Positions 8,650 through 17,401 are shown, counted from the stretch's first letter. The stretch: DNA of 64,000 bases from Actinomycetes bacterium (GCA_023418505.1 JAEZZR010000012.1:205478-269477); one strand, 5' to 3'. Notes: a model not told the origin generated them from the letters alone. A program made the numbers and translations.

Positions 8650-9303
8650 ATGGGTTTGTACGATCCTCCCACGCAGTCTCATCCCACGGTTCTGCTGGTG
8701 TGGGATGCGCCGAACGTCGATATGGGAATCGGTGCGATTCTGGGCGCTCGCCCTACTACGGCTCACCGTCCGCGTTTCGATGCGGTAGGCCATTGGTTGC
8801 TCGATTACACCGATCAGCTGCAAGCCACGAAAGAGCCGACAACCGAAAAGCCCCTCATCCCGGAAGCGGTTGTCTTTACCAATGTGGCTGCCGCTTCGAC
8901 TGATGTCATCCGCCCGTGGGTTGATGCCCTACGTAATGTAGGCTTTGCTGTGTTCGCGAAACCGAAGACAGATGACGCCTCTGATGTCGATCCAGACATG
9001 CTGGAGCACATTCAGCGCCGTCGCTGTGAGGGCGTACTCGAGGCCGTCATTGTGGTCAGTGCAGATGGAAAGAACTTCCAGCCTCTGCTAGAGGAATTAG
9101 CTGCCGACGACGTGCCGGTCACCGTACTTGGGTTTCAGGAACATGCGGCCTGGGCTGTCGCGGCAGAGGATTTGACGTTTATAGATTTGGAGGAGATACC
9201 CGGTGTCTTCCGAGAACCACTCCCCCGAGTCGACCTGGACAACCTCCCCGAAGGCGGAGCCTGGCTCCAACCCTATCGAGCCCTCGCCCGCCTCAGAGAC
9301 TAA
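8650..9303 (+). CDS. NYN domain-containing protein (predicted RNase-like)
   Basis: A 217-residue protein with a PIN-like NYN fold: the first acidic residue is in VLLVWDAPNVDMG (about residues 15-27), the middle strand in AVVFTNVA, and later acidic positions in AVIVVSADGKNFQPLLEEL with VTVLGFQ after it. NYN proteins are predicted metal-dependent ribonucleases; no substrate is known for this one. An AAGGAG-type ribosome site precedes ATG 8650. The 3' end overlaps the next gene by 101 bases in another frame. The position between trmB and a YbhN-type gene is one I recall from other corynebacteria. Confidence 0.8.
   Translation: MGLYDPPTQSHPTVLLVWDAPNVDMGIGAILGARPTTAHRPRFDAVGHWLLDYTDQLQATKEPTTEKPLIPEAVVFTNVAAASTDVIRPWVDALRNVGFAVFAKPKTDDASDVDPDMLEHIQRRRCEGVLEAVIVVSADGKNFQPLLEELAADDVPVTVLGFQEHAAWAVAAEDLTFIDLEEIPGVFREPLPRVDLDNLPEGGAWLQPYRALARLRD
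9189..9196 (+). promoter_or_regulatory. Ribosome binding site fixing the GTG start at 9203
   Basis: GGAGGAGA lies six bases upstream of GTG 9203, inside the coding region of the NYN gene. It is one of the best Shine-Dalgarno sequences in the window and supports the long gene overlap. Confidence 0.75.
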
Positions 9304-10435
9304 TAACCAAACTCCTGCCGCCGAATCCGCTGGAAACGTCGTCGGCAAGCAAGCTCGCCGTCGGAAACGCAGGCGCGCACGTTTAAAGCGCATCTGGCAG
9401 TACACCGCACGTCTGAAAGATGCGGGCTGGGTGCGTTGGGGCTTGACGCTGCTGATTATTACTGTCGCTGCGATTTTGACGATCCAGAACCAGGAAATGA
9501 TCGGCGAAGGTTGGGAGATCCTCCGCAAAGCTGAGATTGGGTGGATTCTGCTGTCCGCAGCGGCGGCGTTGCTGTCTTTGTTTGCCATGGCCGAGGTCAT
9601 GCGCCTGCTATTCCATGCCGCTGGAGTGCGTGCGACGATGTGGCAGACCACCAGCCTGACGCTGGAATCAAACGCTTGGTCGGTGAGCGTACCTGGTGGC
9701 GTGGCTTTTTCTACTGCCCTGCAGATCAAGCGGCAGATGGATTGGGGCGCCTCGGTGGTGGTGGCCAGCTGGTTCATGCTGTTTTCCGGCGCGCTTTCTA
9801 CGTTGGGCTTGATTTCGCTGGCCATTGGCAGTTTGTTCTTTATTGGCCAAGCACCTGCGCCGGGCATGTTGGTGCTCACTGGCGTGATTGTGCTGGCAGC
9901 CACGGCGCTTCTGTGGTGGATTTCCCAGAACGTTGAAGTCCTCGAACGCATCGGCCAGTGGGTTTTGCGCCACATCAATAAGTTGCGCAAACGCCCCGCC
10001 CATACTGATCAGGTGGCGTTGCACAATTTGCTGCAGCAGCTCACCTCGGTGCAGCTGGGGCCGGCGAAGATGGGTGTGGTCTTCTTCTGGTCGCTGACAA
10101 ACTGGATCACCGACGTGGTCTGTCTCTACGCAGCAACAAAGGCCGTTGGTGCCGATGGGATTTCCATGGCAGCGGTGTTGCTGGCGTTTATCTCTGGCAA
10201 GGTTGCCGGCATGATTCAAGCTACCCCTGGTGGTGTAGGCCCCGTGGAGGCGCTACTGACAGGCATGTTGGTAGCCGCGGGGCTTACCGGCTCGCAGGCT
10301 TTTGCCACAGTGGTGATTTATCGTCTGATTTCTCTGGTTTTCGTGGCGATTATCGGCTGGATTCTGTTCATCTTGGGTGGCAGCCAAGCGCCGGACGTTT
10401 CGAAAACTGCCCAGGGCAAATCCGCGCAGCGATAA
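9203..10435 (+). CDS. YbhN/UPF0104 family membrane protein (LPG synthase TM-like)
   Basis: A 410-residue integral membrane protein. The first 75 residues are cytosolic and basic (KQARRRKRRRARLKR), then about eight hydrophobic segments follow. The stretch GGVAFSTALQIKRQM and the C-terminal FISGKVAGMIQATPGGVGPVEALLTGML match the lysylphosphatidylglycerol synthase transmembrane (UPF0104, YbhN-like) family, some of which are thought to move lipids or feed aminoacyl-lipid synthesis. No aminoacyl-transferase domain follows, so it is the membrane module only. The start is GTG 9203, backed by GGAGGAGA, within the upstream NYN gene. Confidence 0.82.
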   Translation: MSSENHSPESTWTTSPKAEPGSNPIEPSPASETNNQTPAAESAGNVVGKQARRRKRRRARLKRIWQYTARLKDAGWVRWGLTLLIITVAAILTIQNQEMIGEGWEILRKAEIGWILLSAAAALLSLFAMAEVMRLLFHAAGVRATMWQTTSLTLESNAWSVSVPGGVAFSTALQIKRQMDWGASVVVASWFMLFSGALSTLGLISLAIGSLFFIGQAPAPGMLVLTGVIVLAATALLWWISQNVEVLERIGQWVLRHINKLRKRPAHTDQVALHNLLQQLTSVQLGPAKMGVVFFWSLTNWITDVVCLYAATKAVGADGISMAAVLLAFISGKVAGMIQATPGGVGPVEALLTGMLVAAGLTGSQAFATVVIYRLISLVFVAIIGWILFILGGSQAPDVSKTAQGKSAQR

Positions 10436-10470
10436 GAGCTCAGCGGTAGCCTCCCGGTAGGCTAAAGATC

Positions 10471-10860
10471 ATGAGCAATGCCCTGATCGATAACAAGTCT
10501 GACCGGTGGAAATTACTAGCTTTCGACGTTGCAGCCGTCTTCGTTTTCGCGCTGCTGGCGCACATCGCCCACCGTGGCGATAATCCGTTCAGCTTCCTCA
10601 AGGTGCTAGATATTTTCTGGCCGTTCCTGCTGGGCTTGCTGATTGGCTGGGCAATCCTGATCTTCCGCCAACTACCACCACAGCCCTTTAAGCCCTCGGG
10701 GTTAATTGTCTGGGGCACCACAGTGGTTACCGGGCTGTTTATTTGGGGATTGCGCCACGCAGCATTCCCACACTGGTCTTTTATCCTGGTGGCTTCCATC
10801 ATGAGCGCGCTGCTACTGATTGGCTGGCGCTACGGCGTCGCAAAGCTCTCGCGCTCCTAG
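10471..10860 (+). CDS. DUF3054 family membrane protein
   Basis: A 129-residue protein with four hydrophobic segments (about 15-33, 46-65, 77-95, 103-120). The pattern FDVAAVFVFALLAHIAHR and PFLLGLLIGWAI with WGTTVVTG is typical of actinobacterial DUF3054 proteins, whose function is unknown. It follows the YbhN-type gene by 35 bases on the same strand; a small TAGCCT/AGGCTA inverted repeat lies in that gap. Confidence 0.8.
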   Translation: MSNALIDNKSDRWKLLAFDVAAVFVFALLAHIAHRGDNPFSFLKVLDIFWPFLLGLLIGWAILIFRQLPPQPFKPSGLIVWGTTVVTGLFIWGLRHAAFPHWSFILVASIMSALLLIGWRYGVAKLSRS

Positions 10861-10938
10861 TTAGATTTCCTGCCCGCATTCCCCCTATCTGCGCAGCAGT
10901 ATTGCAATTCAGCTTAAGCTGGGCGAATACTAAAGGGC

Positions 10939-12414
10939 ATGGATAATGCCAATCGCAGCGACCCGCAGCACGATACCCGATTCTTCGGGCATCCGTGGGG
11001 TCTAGCAAACCTCTTCGGCGTAGAGCTATGGGAACGCTTTAGCTTCTACGGCATGCAGAGCATCCTGGTGCTCTACATGTACGACTCTTTGACCAACGGT
11101 GGCCTGGGCATGGATCGGCTCACCGCCACATCCATCGTGGGCGCCTACGGTGGCTTGGTCTATCTGGCATCCTTGCTGGGCGCATGGATTGCCGACCGCC
11201 TGTTGGGATCAGAGCGCACCCTGTTCTACTCGGCAGTGCTGATCATGTTCGGCCATATTTCTCTGGCCATTCTGCCAGGTACTACCGGCCTGACAGTGGG
11301 CTTGCTGTGTGTTGGCTTCGGCTCTGGTGGTCTGAAAACTACGGCCTCGGTGGTGCTCGGGCAGCTCTACAGCAAGAAAGATACGCGCCGTGATGCTGGA
11401 TTCTCGATCTTCTACCTGGGCGTCAATATCGGTGCCCTATTTGGACCGCTACTTACCGGCTGGCTGCAGGTAGAACGCGGCTACCACTGGGGCTTCGGCT
11501 TGGCCGCCGTCGGTATGGCCATCGGCCTGATCCAGTACACCTTGATGCGCCAAACCACCATCGGCGTTGCTGGACACGAGGTACCTAATCCACTGCCACG
11601 CTCGCAGTACCCACGCGTAATCGGTATTTTCGTCGCTACCGTGGTGGCCATCGTGGTCTTGATTGCCGTAGGCATCATTACGGCCAACCGCATGTCCAAC
11701 ATCGTGACCGTCATCGCCGCCATCGCCGCAATCTTCTTCTGGCAGCAGATGTACCGCAGCCCCATGACCAACGAAGTAGAGAAAAAACGCCTCATCGGCT
11801 TCATTCCGATGTTCTTCGCAGGCGTGGCGTTCTTCGCCATCTTCCAGATGCAGTTCACCGTCGTGCTGATCTACGCCGACGAGCGCCTCAACCGCACCCT
11901 CGGCAGCTGGGAAATGCCTACCTCGTGGGTGAACTCGATCAACCCCGTGTTCATCATTCTGTTCTCTACCCTGTTCGCAGTGATGTGGACGCGCCTAGGC
12001 AACCGTCAGTGGACCTCGCCAGTGAAATTCGGCGTCGCCAACATCATCATCGGCATCTCACTGTTCCTGTTCGTGCCGTACGCGGGCGGCGAAGCAAATT
12101 CCACCCCTCTGCTGGTGATCGTGTTCATCTTGTTCCTGTTCACCATGGGTGAGCTACTGCTATCCCCTGTAGGCAATTCGCTGGCGACGAAACTCGCCCC
12201 CGAAGCCTTCCCCACCCGCATGTTCGCTGTATGGATGGTCGCGGTATCAATGGGTACCTCGCTAGCTGGTTCGCTGGCAGGTTTCTACCATCCAGAAGAC
12301 AAGGGCACGGAAATCACGTTCTTTACTAGCTTGGCTATCTGCGCGATCCTGCTTGGTATCGCTCTAATCCTGGCCAAGAATTGGATTGTGAAGCTCTTCC
12401 AGGGCGTGCGCTAA
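10939..12414 (+). CDS. POT/PTR family proton-dependent peptide transporter
   Basis: A 491-residue member of the major facilitator superfamily that imports di- and tripeptides with protons. VELWERFSFYGMQSILVLYM near residue 30 is the ExxERFxYY-type motif that couples protons in this family; GAWIADRLLGSERT is the loop 2-3 motif, and GFGSGGLKTTASVVLGQLY and FSIFYLGVNIGALFGPLL are other POT signatures. About 12-14 membrane segments can be counted. Its stop (12412-12414) touches the stop of the convergent cutinase-like gene with no spacer. This spot lies beside the cop1-cutinase operon, where relatives carry mycolate synthesis genes. Confidence 0.93.
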   Translation: MDNANRSDPQHDTRFFGHPWGLANLFGVELWERFSFYGMQSILVLYMYDSLTNGGLGMDRLTATSIVGAYGGLVYLASLLGAWIADRLLGSERTLFYSAVLIMFGHISLAILPGTTGLTVGLLCVGFGSGGLKTTASVVLGQLYSKKDTRRDAGFSIFYLGVNIGALFGPLLTGWLQVERGYHWGFGLAAVGMAIGLIQYTLMRQTTIGVAGHEVPNPLPRSQYPRVIGIFVATVVAIVVLIAVGIITANRMSNIVTVIAAIAAIFFWQQMYRSPMTNEVEKKRLIGFIPMFFAGVAFFAIFQMQFTVVLIYADERLNRTLGSWEMPTSWVNSINPVFIILFSTLFAVMWTRLGNRQWTSPVKFGVANIIIGISLFLFVPYAGGEANSTPLLVIVFILFLFTMGELLLSPVGNSLATKLAPEAFPTRMFAVWMVAVSMGTSLAGSLAGFYHPEDKGTEITFFTSLAICAILLGIALILAKNWIVKLFQGVR

Positions 12415-13335
12415 TTAATTCAGCTGTGGGTCGATCAGGTTGCGCGCCCAGCCTTCTACCCACGCCAGCGCCGGGGTGCCGGGGATGACGTCTTCGTTGA
12501 AAGCGTACGACGCATGAGCACCCGCTGCGTTAAACATCTCCTGGGCCCGCGCTACCGCGTCGAAGATTGCCGGTGGCACATCACAGATGGAGTCGCCCGG
12601 CGCGCAAATATCTTGCACTCGTTCGTTCAACGCTCCGAATCCAGCACGTGGGCCGCGCATGGTGGCACCAGGGGCTACCTGGTTCACAATGACGTTTACC
12701 GGAGCCAATGCCAATTCAATACCCACACCCGCCAATGGCACACCTGGGTTCATACCTTGCTCTGGGCTACGGCGTGGATCGCCAATCAAAGCCACACCAG
12801 CGACGTTCTCAGCGGGTACCGGACCATTGCCCGCACCAATCGCTTCAGCTAAATCACCGGCAATTGCCGCGCCCTGGGAAAATCCCATCATCACAAATTG
12901 CGTTAGCGGACAATCGCTGTGCATCTGTGTCAGCTCCGCGGAAACCACATCACGGCCAGCAGCCAAAGAGTCTGCGTAAGTCAGCAGCTCTGGGGTATTA
13001 AAAGCCTTGATCTGTGCTGGATAGGGTGCGGTCCACACTTTTACGTCGTCAGGCGCATACGTCTGTTGTAACGGGGCGGTGACATTCGTCAGCATCGCTT
13101 GGGGCAGGGTGTTCGGCGTGACCGGATCGTCGTCCACGCGGGACTCGCCAGTACCAGGCACCGAGATTACTTCCACTGCTGGGCACCATTCTGGCTGTTC
13201 GGCGAGTACCCCATCGTCGGATTCCGGATCTTGGCCCGGCAACACCCCGTCGTGTTGCCCCAGCCATTGGGTGACACCAAAAACGATCGCCACCGTCAAG
13301 CCAATGACGGCCAAAAGAGCCAGAACTTTACGCAT
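12415..13335 (-). CDS. Cutinase-family serine esterase, membrane-anchored or secreted
   Basis: A 306-residue alpha/beta hydrolase. Residues 4-23 form a signal peptide or N-terminal anchor. The nucleophile elbow GFSQGA places the catalytic serine at 153; CAPGDSIC gives the cutinase Asp (248) between two cysteines, and His 274 (AHASYA) completes the triad. Cys 51 and Cys 142 probably pair. Mycobacterial cutinase-like proteins hydrolyse lipid esters, and one acts on trehalose dimycolate. It is third in a unit with cop1 and a DUF732 lipoprotein (gap of five bases), so an envelope-lipid substrate is likely. It has no separate promoter that I can see. Confidence 0.88.
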   Translation of the reverse strand: MRKVLALLAVIGLTVAIVFGVTQWLGQHDGVLPGQDPESDDGVLAEQPEWCPAVEVISVPGTGESRVDDDPVTPNTLPQAMLTNVTAPLQQTYAPDDVKVWTAPYPAQIKAFNTPELLTYADSLAAGRDVVSAELTQMHSDCPLTQFVMMGFSQGAAIAGDLAEAIGAGNGPVPAENVAGVALIGDPRRSPEQGMNPGVPLAGVGIELALAPVNVIVNQVAPGATMRGPRAGFGALNERVQDICAPGDSICDVPPAIFDAVARAQEMFNAAGAHASYAFNEDVIPGTPALAWVEGWARNLIDPQLN

Positions 13336-13340
13336 GTGCT

Positions 13341-13856
13341 CTAGCAGTACGCCTTTTTACCTGCGGTTGCAATTTCGTTTGCTACTTCGTCGGCATTGCC
13401 ATCGGCACGATCTTGGGCGATCATCTGCCCTGCCACTGCTTTGGTGATGATGTCGCGCTCTTCCGGCAGATCCGAAATATCGCACTGCGCGTTGCCAGCG
13501 GCGATCAGTTGATCCTCCGCGCCTTCCACGTCGATGCCCGCGTCGATAAGCGCATCCAAGTAGTCCTCATCCGCCTTCGATAAAGGCATCGTGCCTTGCG
13601 GAGGGGTGCTCACACGGGTGGCGCCGTCGTCGGTGATTTCGCGTTCCGTAGAGCGTGCCGACGTTCTGCTTGCCGACGCATCTCGCTCGGCGTCCTGGCC
13701 ATCCGCATCCCGATCGGCATCCCTATCTTCCGAAGTGGTGGTAGTCGTCGGCGACTGCGATGTCACATCCTCGGAATCTACGGTGGCACCACCACAGGCC
13801 ACCAACAGTGTGGCAGCGGCGGTGGAAATCACGGCCAATCCAATGCGCTGGCGCAT
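13341..13856 (-). CDS. DUF732 lipoprotein
   Basis: A 171-residue protein with a lipobox LVAC (lipidated Cys 21) after a hydrophobic signal. Residues 22-90 are a disordered Ser/Thr/Asp linker with DRDAD-type repeats. The C-terminal 75 residues have the DUF732 layout: DEDYLDALIDAGIDV, GNAQCDISDL and a final cysteine (AYC) that probably pairs with the earlier one. The start codon overlaps the cop1 stop as TAATG, so translation is coupled to the mycolyltransferase. DUF732 proteins are cell-envelope proteins of unknown function in mycolate bacteria. Confidence 0.8.
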   Translation of the reverse strand: MRQRIGLAVISTAAATLLVACGGATVDSEDVTSQSPTTTTTSEDRDADRDADGQDAERDASASRTSARSTEREITDDGATRVSTPPQGTMPLSKADEDYLDALIDAGIDVEGAEDQLIAAGNAQCDISDLPEERDIITKAVAGQMIAQDRADGNADEVANEIATAGKKAYC

Positions 13857-15970
13857 TAGTTACGCTCCTCTACAATCTTGCCGTTTAGCTGACGGATCCA
13901 GCCGCCCTGGAACTGCTGCTCCAAGCCACCGGCACGCACTGGCTGCAGTGGGCCAACTGGGTAGCCGAAGTCGCCATTTTCCCAACCGGTGCTACCCCAG
14001 TGGTCGAAGATATCGCCATACGGCGTTGGCTGTGCACCAGTTTCTTCAGACCAGTAGATGTTGCCGTGCTCGAAGCTCTGGAATGCACCACCGCGCAACG
14101 GGATTTCGTTGGAGGTAGGCAGGCCAAGATCAGAGTTCTCGGCACCGAGCTCGCGGTATTTATCGCCGATGGCACCGCGGACAATGCGGGCTTCTCCGTC
14201 GTCAAGCTTCAATAACGTACCGTGCTGGAAGTTCTGCGCCACCCCGCCAGGTACTTCGCGGCGAGACTCAACTGGGTAGCCAAGCGGGCCGAGCTCCCAA
14301 CCGGAAGCACCCCAAGCGTTCATCATGTCGCCGAGCACAACCTGCGCACCCGTTTCCGGAGTCCAGTAAATGCTGCCGTGCTCGAAGTGGTTGAAGCGGC
14401 CGACGCCATCAGGGGTAGCCATTTCGTTGGTCACTGGGTAGCCAAGCGGCGAGGCAGGCCCGCCCATCTCGGCATAACGCGAACCAATGCGACCCCACAC
14501 CACGTGCGCTCCGGTATCAGGGTGCCAGTAGGCGCGCCCACCAGTGAAGTCCTGGATGCGGCCGCCGTTGGCGCCTTCGTACTCGTTGCTCAAGCAGGTA
14601 CCGATGCCGGCTAGCGACGCAACAGCCTGCTCGATCGCACCGCCGACCTCACAGATGGCGCCACGGTCTTCTTCCGGCAGCTGCAGCGCGTTCGCCAGCG
14701 TTGGCCAGGCCTGGCTGACCTCAAACTGCCAGTACGGCCAGGTGTGCGTACCTGCCTCGCGGAATTTCACCGTGGTATCCAGGTTCAATTCAGCAGCGCG
14801 CTGCAAGAAAGTCTCGGAGGTAAGCCGCGACAGCACTTCCAAGGCGTAGCCGGTGGGGTTATCTGGAATCGATGGATCCAGCGCACTTGGGCGATCCCAC
14901 TCACCGGTGTTGCCGTTGCCGGCAGAGATGTACAAAGACATGCCTTGGTACTTCTCGGCATTCAGCTTCGGATCGTTATCCTTCCAACGCTGGGAGCCAA
15001 GCGGGCCCCACATCTTCGTGGCGTCATAGCCACCCGCATTGCGCATGGACAGTGCCATGGCCTCTGGCATACCAGGCGAGGTCATATCCAAGTACCCCGA
15101 CAGCGAGCCCACGAACTGCCACAATTCGGGACTATGCGCAGCAACGTTCATCGCAGAAGTTGCCCCCATCGAGATACCAAAAATGCCGCGCTGATCCGAA
15201 GCACGCCAACCACGGTCGAGCACAGGGATGAGCTCGTCTAACAGGAAGGTTTCCCACATGTAGTGCTTGCCATTGTCTGGCTCGTTCCAGTCCGAGTAGA
15301 ACGATGCTTCGCCACCAGCTGGCATTACTACCAGTACGTTCTTGTCCTCGTAGAAGCGGGCAATATTGGTAGCGCGCATCCAGCCGGAGTAATCGTCGTA
15401 AGCACGCATCCCATCGAGGTGGAAAACGCTATCGAACTTACGATCCGGATCGCGGTACCAATCGCGAGGCAGCAATAGCTCGACCTGGATGGGCTTTTCT
15501 GGCATCGCTGCAGAATTAATATGCAGCACTGCGTGGCGGTCGGTATACCAATCGACCTTTTCTACGCTCACCCCAGCTGGCAAGCCAGGTAGATCCTGGT
15601 GGGTGGTGCGGAACGGATGACGCTCGGCACCCGGCAGCGGCTGAGGCATGAAGATCGCGGAGCGATACTGTGCCTGGGCGCGCTCTTCTGGAGAAAGCTG
15701 CGAGAGATCAATGCCATTAGCTTGGGCTGCGCGTCCCAGGGCACCGAGAGCGCCAGCTGCCGAAGCACCAAGTTCGCCAGAAGCGCCAGCCACGCCGGTA
15801 GCGGCGGCGGTGGCCTCATTGCCGGCGGTGGCGCCGGTTGTAGCGTCGGCAGCGTACGCCGGAGTGGAAACTAGCGCGGTGGGTGCAATCAAGCCTGCAG
15901 CTGCGGTGAGCGCAACAGCCGCTACAACAACTCGGGAGCGTTTCCGCCGTGGCAAAGCAGTTACTCGCAT
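13856..15970 (-). CDS. cop1: Trehalose corynomycolyltransferase with C-terminal LGFP repeats
   Basis: A 704-residue secreted enzyme. Signal peptide to about residue 40 (AYA-ADA); an Ala/Gly-rich linker; antigen-85-type alpha/beta hydrolase domain from about 105 to 435 with nucleophile Ser 267 (GISMGA), Glu 378 (ALEVLSR) and His 409 (GTHTWPYW); then LGFP repeats at about 495-515, 548-567, 600-622 and 652-673, with a partial one before. Such proteins transfer mycoloyl groups from trehalose monomycolate to arabinogalactan or a second trehalose; LGFP repeats are thought to anchor the protein to the wall. It heads a unit with the DUF732 lipoprotein and the cutinase-like gene. A perfect palindrome lies about 110 bases upstream. 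Confidence 0.93.
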   Translation of the reverse strand: MRVTALPRRKRSRVVVAAVALTAAAGLIAPTALVSTPAYAADATTGATAGNEATAAATGVAGASGELGASAAGALGALGRAAQANGIDLSQLSPEERAQAQYRSAIFMPQPLPGAERHPFRTTHQDLPGLPAGVSVEKVDWYTDRHAVLHINSAAMPEKPIQVELLLPRDWYRDPDRKFDSVFHLDGMRAYDDYSGWMRATNIARFYEDKNVLVVMPAGGEASFYSDWNEPDNGKHYMWETFLLDELIPVLDRGWRASDQRGIFGISMGATSAMNVAAHSPELWQFVGSLSGYLDMTSPGMPEAMALSMRNAGGYDATKMWGPLGSQRWKDNDPKLNAEKYQGMSLYISAGNGNTGEWDRPSALDPSIPDNPTGYALEVLSRLTSETFLQRAAELNLDTTVKFREAGTHTWPYWQFEVSQAWPTLANALQLPEEDRGAICEVGGAIEQAVASLAGIGTCLSNEYEGANGGRIQDFTGGRAYWHPDTGAHVVWGRIGSRYAEMGGPASPLGYPVTNEMATPDGVGRFNHFEHGSIYWTPETGAQVVLGDMMNAWGASGWELGPLGYPVESRREVPGGVAQNFQHGTLLKLDDGEARIVRGAIGDKYRELGAENSDLGLPTSNEIPLRGGAFQSFEHGNIYWSEETGAQPTPYGDIFDHWGSTGWENGDFGYPVGPLQPVRAGGLEQQFQGGWIRQLNGKIVEERN

Positions 15971-16080
15971 ATGAGAGTTTCCCTTAAATTATCGAACTGG
16001 CAATAAAAAGAAGTTAGTGAATCAACGTTAACCGGCTACACCTGCGAAGTTGGCGAGGACACGTCGAAGACACACGAATA

Positions 16081-16099
16081 TCTCAAGTTTAACTTGAGA
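16081..16099. promoter_or_regulatory. Perfect 19-base palindrome upstream of cop1
   Basis: TCTCAAGTTTAACTTGAGA has two perfect 9-base arms around a central T, between the cop1 start and the terminator of the next mycolyltransferase gene. There is no T run after it, so an operator is more likely than a terminator. Confidence 0.5.
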
Positions 16100-16185
16100 C
16101 TTTAGATTTTGGTAGATGCCAGGGGAAACTATCTGGCGCTTAGTGGCGGGGCCGGCGGTTGCAGGAGATCGTTAGGCACAAAAAA

Positions 16186-16211
16186 GCCACCGAGGAAAAA
16201 TCCTCGGTGGC
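16186..16211 (-). terminator. Rho-independent terminator of the single-domain mycolyltransferase gene
   Basis: A perfect 11-base stem (GCCACCGAGGA with TCCTCGGTGGC) with a 4-base loop is followed on the minus strand by TTTTTTG. It separates this gene from cop1, which therefore needs its own promoter. Confidence 0.93.
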
Positions 16212-16242
16212 ATCTATCTAGCTGTATCTAGTTGGGAGTTAC

Positions 16243-17280
16243 TTACGCGCCCAATGCGGCCAGCATGTGTGGCTTAGCGATATTCAGATCGTGCTCCCAC
16301 AACTGCCAGGAGTGGATACCCGTTGGCGAGTAGTTCACCACTGGGTTCAAACCTGCTGCGCGAGCCTGACCTTCAAACATGATGGTCGATGCGCGGGACA
16401 GAGCTTCCATCGTGGCACCCGTCATCACATTTGGCAGGGTAGCTGGATCAGCGAACAAGGATGCCGGATCCATCCAGTTCGAAGGAACGCCGGTAGCCGA
16501 AGACAGGAACATAGGCAGACCCTGCATCTGATCCAGCAGCTTTGCAGGATCGTTGCGGATACGCTCTGGGCTAGCTGGAACCGCTGGACCCCACATCGCC
16601 GTTGGGTCGAAGCCACCGTTGACTACCTGGGAGGCAGCCACTGCGGTTGCCATCACCGGGTTAGACAGCTGCAAGTAACCAGAGAACGAAGACGCATGGC
16701 GGAACTGATCGCGGTGATTAGCAGCCAAGGAAAGTGCTGCCGAGGCACCCATCGAAATACCTGCTACCGCATTGTTAAAGCGGGAAACACCGAAGTGCTG
16801 CTCCAAGTAAGCAGGAAGCTCTTGGGTAAGGAAGGTTTCGTACTTGTAGATACGCACCCCGAATTCAGCGGAAATCGCTGGGCGATTCCAGTCGGTGTAG
16901 AAACCGGACTTACCACCGGTTGGTGCCACGAGGGTTACGTTGTCGTGTTCGAAAACGCGAGGCGCATTGCCACCCCAAATCCAGTTGTTGTACTGGTCGC
17001 GGGCATGGATGCCGTCCAGCAAGTACAAGCCACCGTTACCACCACGGGCTGCAGGCTTAATGTGAACAGCAACGTTGCGGTTCATCGAAGGCGACCAAAC
17101 CTGGCAGTACTGTACCCAGTACTGATACAAGTCCCAGTCGCAACCTGGACGCAGGATCTCCTGATTTGCGGCGGCCTTCTCAGTATTAGCCAGCTGCATC
17201 ACGCCGAAGACAGCAGCGATTGCGGCCACTACGGCCACAACCTTGGTCTTCCAACCGCGCGAAGTGGTAATGAAACTCAT
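16243..17280 (-). CDS. cmt: Trehalose corynomycolyltransferase, single domain
   Basis: A 345-residue secreted antigen-85-type enzyme. Signal peptide about 1-38 (cleavage near AAA-NQ). Catalytic residues by family position: Ser 176 (GISMGASAAL), Glu 292 (MEALSR), His 323 (GIHSWQLW). Cys 47 and Cys 59 probably pair. It lacks the LGFP tail of the neighbouring cop1. Function: transfer of corynomycolate between trehalose molecules or onto the wall, outside the cytoplasmic membrane. AAGGAG precedes ATG 17280. It is monocistronic by its terminator at 16186-16211 and has a 246-base upstream region with an inverted GGTAAC pair. Confidence 0.93.
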   Translation of the reverse strand: MSFITTSRGWKTKVVAVVAAIAAVFGVMQLANTEKAAANQEILRPGCDWDLYQYWVQYCQVWSPSMNRNVAVHIKPAARGGNGGLYLLDGIHARDQYNNWIWGGNAPRVFEHDNVTLVAPTGGKSGFYTDWNRPAISAEFGVRIYKYETFLTQELPAYLEQHFGVSRFNNAVAGISMGASAALSLAANHRDQFRHASSFSGYLQLSNPVMATAVAASQVVNGGFDPTAMWGPAVPASPERIRNDPAKLLDQMQGLPMFLSSATGVPSNWMDPASLFADPATLPNVMTGATMEALSRASTIMFEGQARAAGLNPVVNYSPTGIHSWQLWEHDLNIAKPHMLAALGA

Positions 17281-17401
17281 CGTTCTCCTTGTACATACCT
17301 TGTAAAGGTGCGCGTCTGATAAGTCTCACTCTGAGAAGGGTGCTTAGGCTTTTTGACGCGCTAAGCCACACCAAGCCACATTTCCATCAGTTTATTGCGA
17401 C

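Noticed and set aside
10447..10464. Hairpin between the YbhN-type and DUF3054 genes as a terminator
   Set aside because: The stem is only six bases and no T run follows; the genes are probably co-transcribed.
16267..17319. A 350-codon open frame on the plus strand, slightly longer than the mycolyltransferase gene opposite it
   Set aside because: It has no family likeness, no ribosome site, and covers the real gene whose catalytic residues are all conserved; it is a by-product of codon usage on the other strand.
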